Under the pieces are notes generated by a model that was given only the letters and a program-made list of their open reading frames with translations, was not told the DNA's origin and did no database searches. From contig JAHECH010000214.1 in the NCBI GenBank assembly GCA_024641835.1, positions 1 to 7,231 on the forward strand: a stretch of DNA of 7,231 nucleotides. Reading direction: 5' to 3'. The position numbers were made by a program, and so were the translations under genes. The DNA is from Deltaproteobacteria bacterium. Its GTDB lineage: Bacteria > Desulfobacterota > DSM-4660 > Desulfatiglandales > HGW-15. Shown in pieces: positions 5,680 through 7,231 of the stretch. Position 1 is the first letter of the stretch. Every line of letters starts with the position of its first letter.

Positions 5680-6819
5680 GTGAGCCGAGGAACGATGTTG
5701 GAAGAACTGCGTGAAATCGTATTTACTCCTTTCAATCCAGCAATTCGAGCCTGGAAGGAGCAGGGCAAGAAAGTTATTGGATTTCTCTGCTGCTACGTGC
5801 CGGAGGAAATCATCCATGCTGCTGGCATGCTCCCGTATCGCATTCGAGCAACTGGCTGTACCAAAAGTATTCATGGAGATCTCTGGATGTCCAACTTTAG
5901 CTGCAGTTTTGCCCGTTCGTGCTTGGAGTTTGCGCTGGACGGAACATATGACTTTCTTGATGGATTGGTGGGTTCTGACAGCTGCGGGCAGGCTCAAGGG
6001 CTTTACGATAACTGGAGATTTATAGCTGGGCCCTCCTTTGCGCATTTCCTAACAGTGCCGCGTAAAAACAGTGACTCTGCAATTTCTTGGTATCAGAAAG
6101 AGTTGGCCGATCTGATAGAGATGCTGGAGAAATTCTCCGCTATTTCAATCACCAGAGAGAGCCTGCAAAAGGCAATCAGGACTTACAATGAAACCAGGAG
6201 ACTTCTAAGAGAACTCTATGAATTGCGAAGGAGGGATCGTCCACCCATCACCGGGGTTCAAAGCCAAAGTGTGGTATTGGCTGGCATGTCCATGCCCAGG
6301 GACCGCTTTAATGAGCTCTTGAGCAAAACTTTGGCGAAGATAAGAGACAGAGCGCTTGGGAGCGATTACCGGGCCAGACTCATGGTCATAGGCAGCGCCC
6401 TTGACGACCCTAATTTCATAAAGATCGTCGAAGATCAAGGGGCCCTCGTAGTCACTGATGCCCTTTGTTTTGGAAGCAGATATTTCTTGGAGCCGGTAGA
6501 TATGAAAGGGGATGTCATGTTTTCCCTTGCCAAATCGTATCTCAACCGCGCGATCTGCCCTCGGATGATGGATCAACACATGTCTTTGTTCAATTTTATA
6601 AAGGATATGGTCCAAAGGTTCAACGTGGATGGGATCATCTACCAAAAAATGCAATTCTGTGACCTCTGGGGAGGGGAAGCGCTATTCCTGGAAAGAAAGC
6701 TTAAAGAAGCAAATATCCCCGTTCTTGGGCTCCAAAGAGAACACATAATCACCAATAAATCACAGATTGCCACAAGGGTAGAAGCGTTCATGGAAATGAT
6801 CCGCGAGGTGATCGAGTGA
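5680..6819 (+). CDS. 2-hydroxyacyl-CoA dehydratase / benzoyl-CoA reductase subunit (HgdB/BcrC/BzdN-like)
   Basis: This protein of about 379 residues belongs to the HgdB/FldC/BcrC family, whose members hold a [4Fe-4S] cluster and act on CoA esters by one-electron chemistry. Family marks are K-K-V-I-G-F (30-35), Y-V-P-E-E-I-I-H-A-A-G-M-L-P (39-52), N-F-S-C-S-F-A-R-S (72-80), a G-S-D-S-C segment (98-102), and Q-F-C-D near the C terminus (Cys327). Cys75, Cys102 and Cys327 fit the three conserved ligand positions. The length is that of BcrC/BzdN. The start is uncertain: GTG 5680 has no good ribosome site, while ATG 5695 has GAGGA at 5687-5691 just upstream, with short spacing. The stop overlaps the next subunit by 4 bp. 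The enzyme could dehydrate a 2- or 3-hydroxyacyl-CoA or reduce an aromatic-type ring. Either requires an ATP-driven activator (HgdC or BcrA/BcrD type), which is not in the window. Confidence 0.85.
   Translation: MSRGTMLEELREIVFTPFNPAIRAWKEQGKKVIGFLCCYVPEEIIHAAGMLPYRIRATGCTKSIHGDLWMSNFSCSFARSCLEFALDGTYDFLDGLVGSDSCGQAQGLYDNWRFIAGPSFAHFLTVPRKNSDSAISWYQKELADLIEMLEKFSAISITRESLQKAIRTYNETRRLLRELYELRRRDRPPITGVQSQSVVLAGMSMPRDRFNELLSKTLAKIRDRALGSDYRARLMVIGSALDDPNFIKIVEDQGALVVTDALCFGSRYFLEPVDMKGDVMFSLAKSYLNRAICPRMMDQHMSLFNFIKDMVQRFNVDGIIYQKMQFCDLWGGEALFLERKLKEANIPVLGLQREHIITNKSQIATRVEAFMEMIREVIE
6805..6812 (+). promoter_or_regulatory. Ribosome binding site deciding the GTG start of the second dehydratase subunit
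   Basis: GAGGTGAT is complementary to the 3' end of 16S rRNA. Its GAGG core ends 7 bases before GTG 6816, inside the end of the preceding gene. With the GTGA overlap it supports coupled translation from a GTG start. Confidence 0.7.
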
Positions 6820-7231
6820 ATAAAGGAAGGGATGTTTTTCAATACATATACAGTACACTCAACCAGATCGTGGATCGGGCTGCTAAAAAATATCCCGATC
6901 GAAAGTGGATGTTTGAGGTACAAAGGCTGTACTGGCAGAGCGTGTACGAGGCCCATAGCAAAGGACTTCCCCTGATCTTGCACGGCCCGCCTTTCCCACC
7001 GGAGTTGATTTATGCATTTGGAGCGGTGCCGATCTGTTTGGACAGCTTGGCCCCTCGTCTTGCTTCTCTGGAGATCGGCGTGAAGGGCTATGTTGATATC
7101 GCGCAGAAATACGTACCCGACCACATATGTACTATTAACAAAACCGGGATCGGAGTGGCGCTGTCCGGTGATATGCCTAAACCGGATGCCCTGATATATG
7201 CAGCAACGCCGTGCGACTCTGCGAGGATTGC
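6816..7231 (+). CDS. 2-hydroxyacyl-CoA dehydratase / benzoyl-CoA reductase second subunit (BcrB/BzdO/HgdA-side), 3'-truncated
   Basis: The first 138 codons of a gene that runs off the window end. It belongs to the same superfamily as the gene before it, but to the partner-subunit side (BcrB/BzdO type). Visible marks are a long N-terminal helical region with Y-P-D-R-K-W (26-31), G-P-P-F-P-P-E-L-I-Y-A-F-G-A-V-P (57-72), which corresponds to the P-E-E-I-I-H-A-A-G motif of the other subunit, Cys105 in H-I-C-T, and A-T-P-C-D-S-A-R (130-137) with Cys133. Cys105 and Cys133 are likely cluster ligands; a third would lie beyond the window. Translation starts at GTG 6816, overlapping the preceding stop as GTGA, with a good ribosome site. 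The two products most likely form a heterodimer of two related subunits. Class I benzoyl-CoA reductase would need BcrA/BcrD-like partners downstream, while a dehydratase would need only a single-type activator. Confidence 0.83.
   Translation, partial: MNKGRDVFQYIYSTLNQIVDRAAKKYPDRKWMFEVQRLYWQSVYEAHSKGLPLILHGPPFPPELIYAFGAVPICLDSLAPRLASLEIGVKGYVDIAQKYVPDHICTINKTGIGVALSGDMPKPDALIYAATPCDSARI

Noticed and set aside
5479..6045. 188-codon minus-strand open frame over the start of the dehydratase gene
   Set aside because: It is antisense to conserved dehydratase motifs, its product has no recognisable motif, and there is no supporting start signal.
6639..7124. 161-codon minus-strand open frame spanning the junction of the two dehydratase subunits
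   Set aside because: Both subunits show clear family motifs on the plus strand and their stop/start overlap is coherent, so the antisense frame is incidental.
5680..7231. Naming the pair bcrC and bcrB of class I benzoyl-CoA reductase
   Set aside because: The superfamily is clear, but subunits of dehydratases and reductases look alike and no activator or ATPase subunits are visible, so a gene symbol would overstate the evidence.

Overview
The window looks like part of a catabolic gene cluster from a strict anaerobe. The evidence is a set of oxygen-sensitive or anaerobe-typical families: a molybdopterin oxidoreductase with a four-cluster ferredoxin subunit, an iron-sulfur flavoprotein, and a two-subunit 2-hydroxyacyl-CoA dehydratase / benzoyl-CoA reductase-type enzyme. 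Moderate GC, strong AGGAGG ribosome sites and several GTG starts fit Desulfobacterota (sulfate reducers or syntrophs that use aromatic or alicyclic acids) or a related lineage. That taxonomic guess is inference only. No tRNA, rRNA, CRISPR array or insertion sequence was seen.

Layout. Module 1 (2-4457, plus strand) is a tight run of genes. It holds the 3' end of a molybdopterin oxidoreductase, its Fe-S subunit (4-bp overlap), two different thiolase-superfamily proteins in tandem, and two different DUF35-type zinc-ribbon/OB-fold proteins in tandem. Gaps are 9 to 53 bp and nearly every start has a clear Shine-Dalgarno site. Next is a convergent minus-strand gene (4535-5104) for a small iron-sulfur flavoprotein with its own strong promoter. 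The stretch 5105-5679 holds that promoter, a candidate plus-strand promoter, and an unidentified small gene that appears frameshifted. Module 2 (5680 to the window end, plus strand) encodes two subunits of a 2-hydroxyacyl-CoA dehydratase/BcrC-BcrB-like enzyme that overlap by 4 bp; the second subunit is cut off.

How it may work together. The oxidoreductase pair could oxidise or hydrate a substrate, and the thiolase-like/DUF35 set could make or break a C-C bond of a CoA thioester. The dehydratase/reductase pair could carry out a radical dehydration or ring reduction on a CoA ester. The flavoprotein could carry electrons. The most notable point is that both thiolase homologues lack the nucleophilic cysteine, and the GHP histidine is replaced by asparagine in both, so ordinary thiolysis is unlikely. 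Together with two DUF35 partners this recalls the Ltp2 retro-aldolase/DUF35 pair of steroid side-chain degradation. I propose a four-protein, non-thiolytic C-C bond enzyme; its substrate cannot be read from the sequence.
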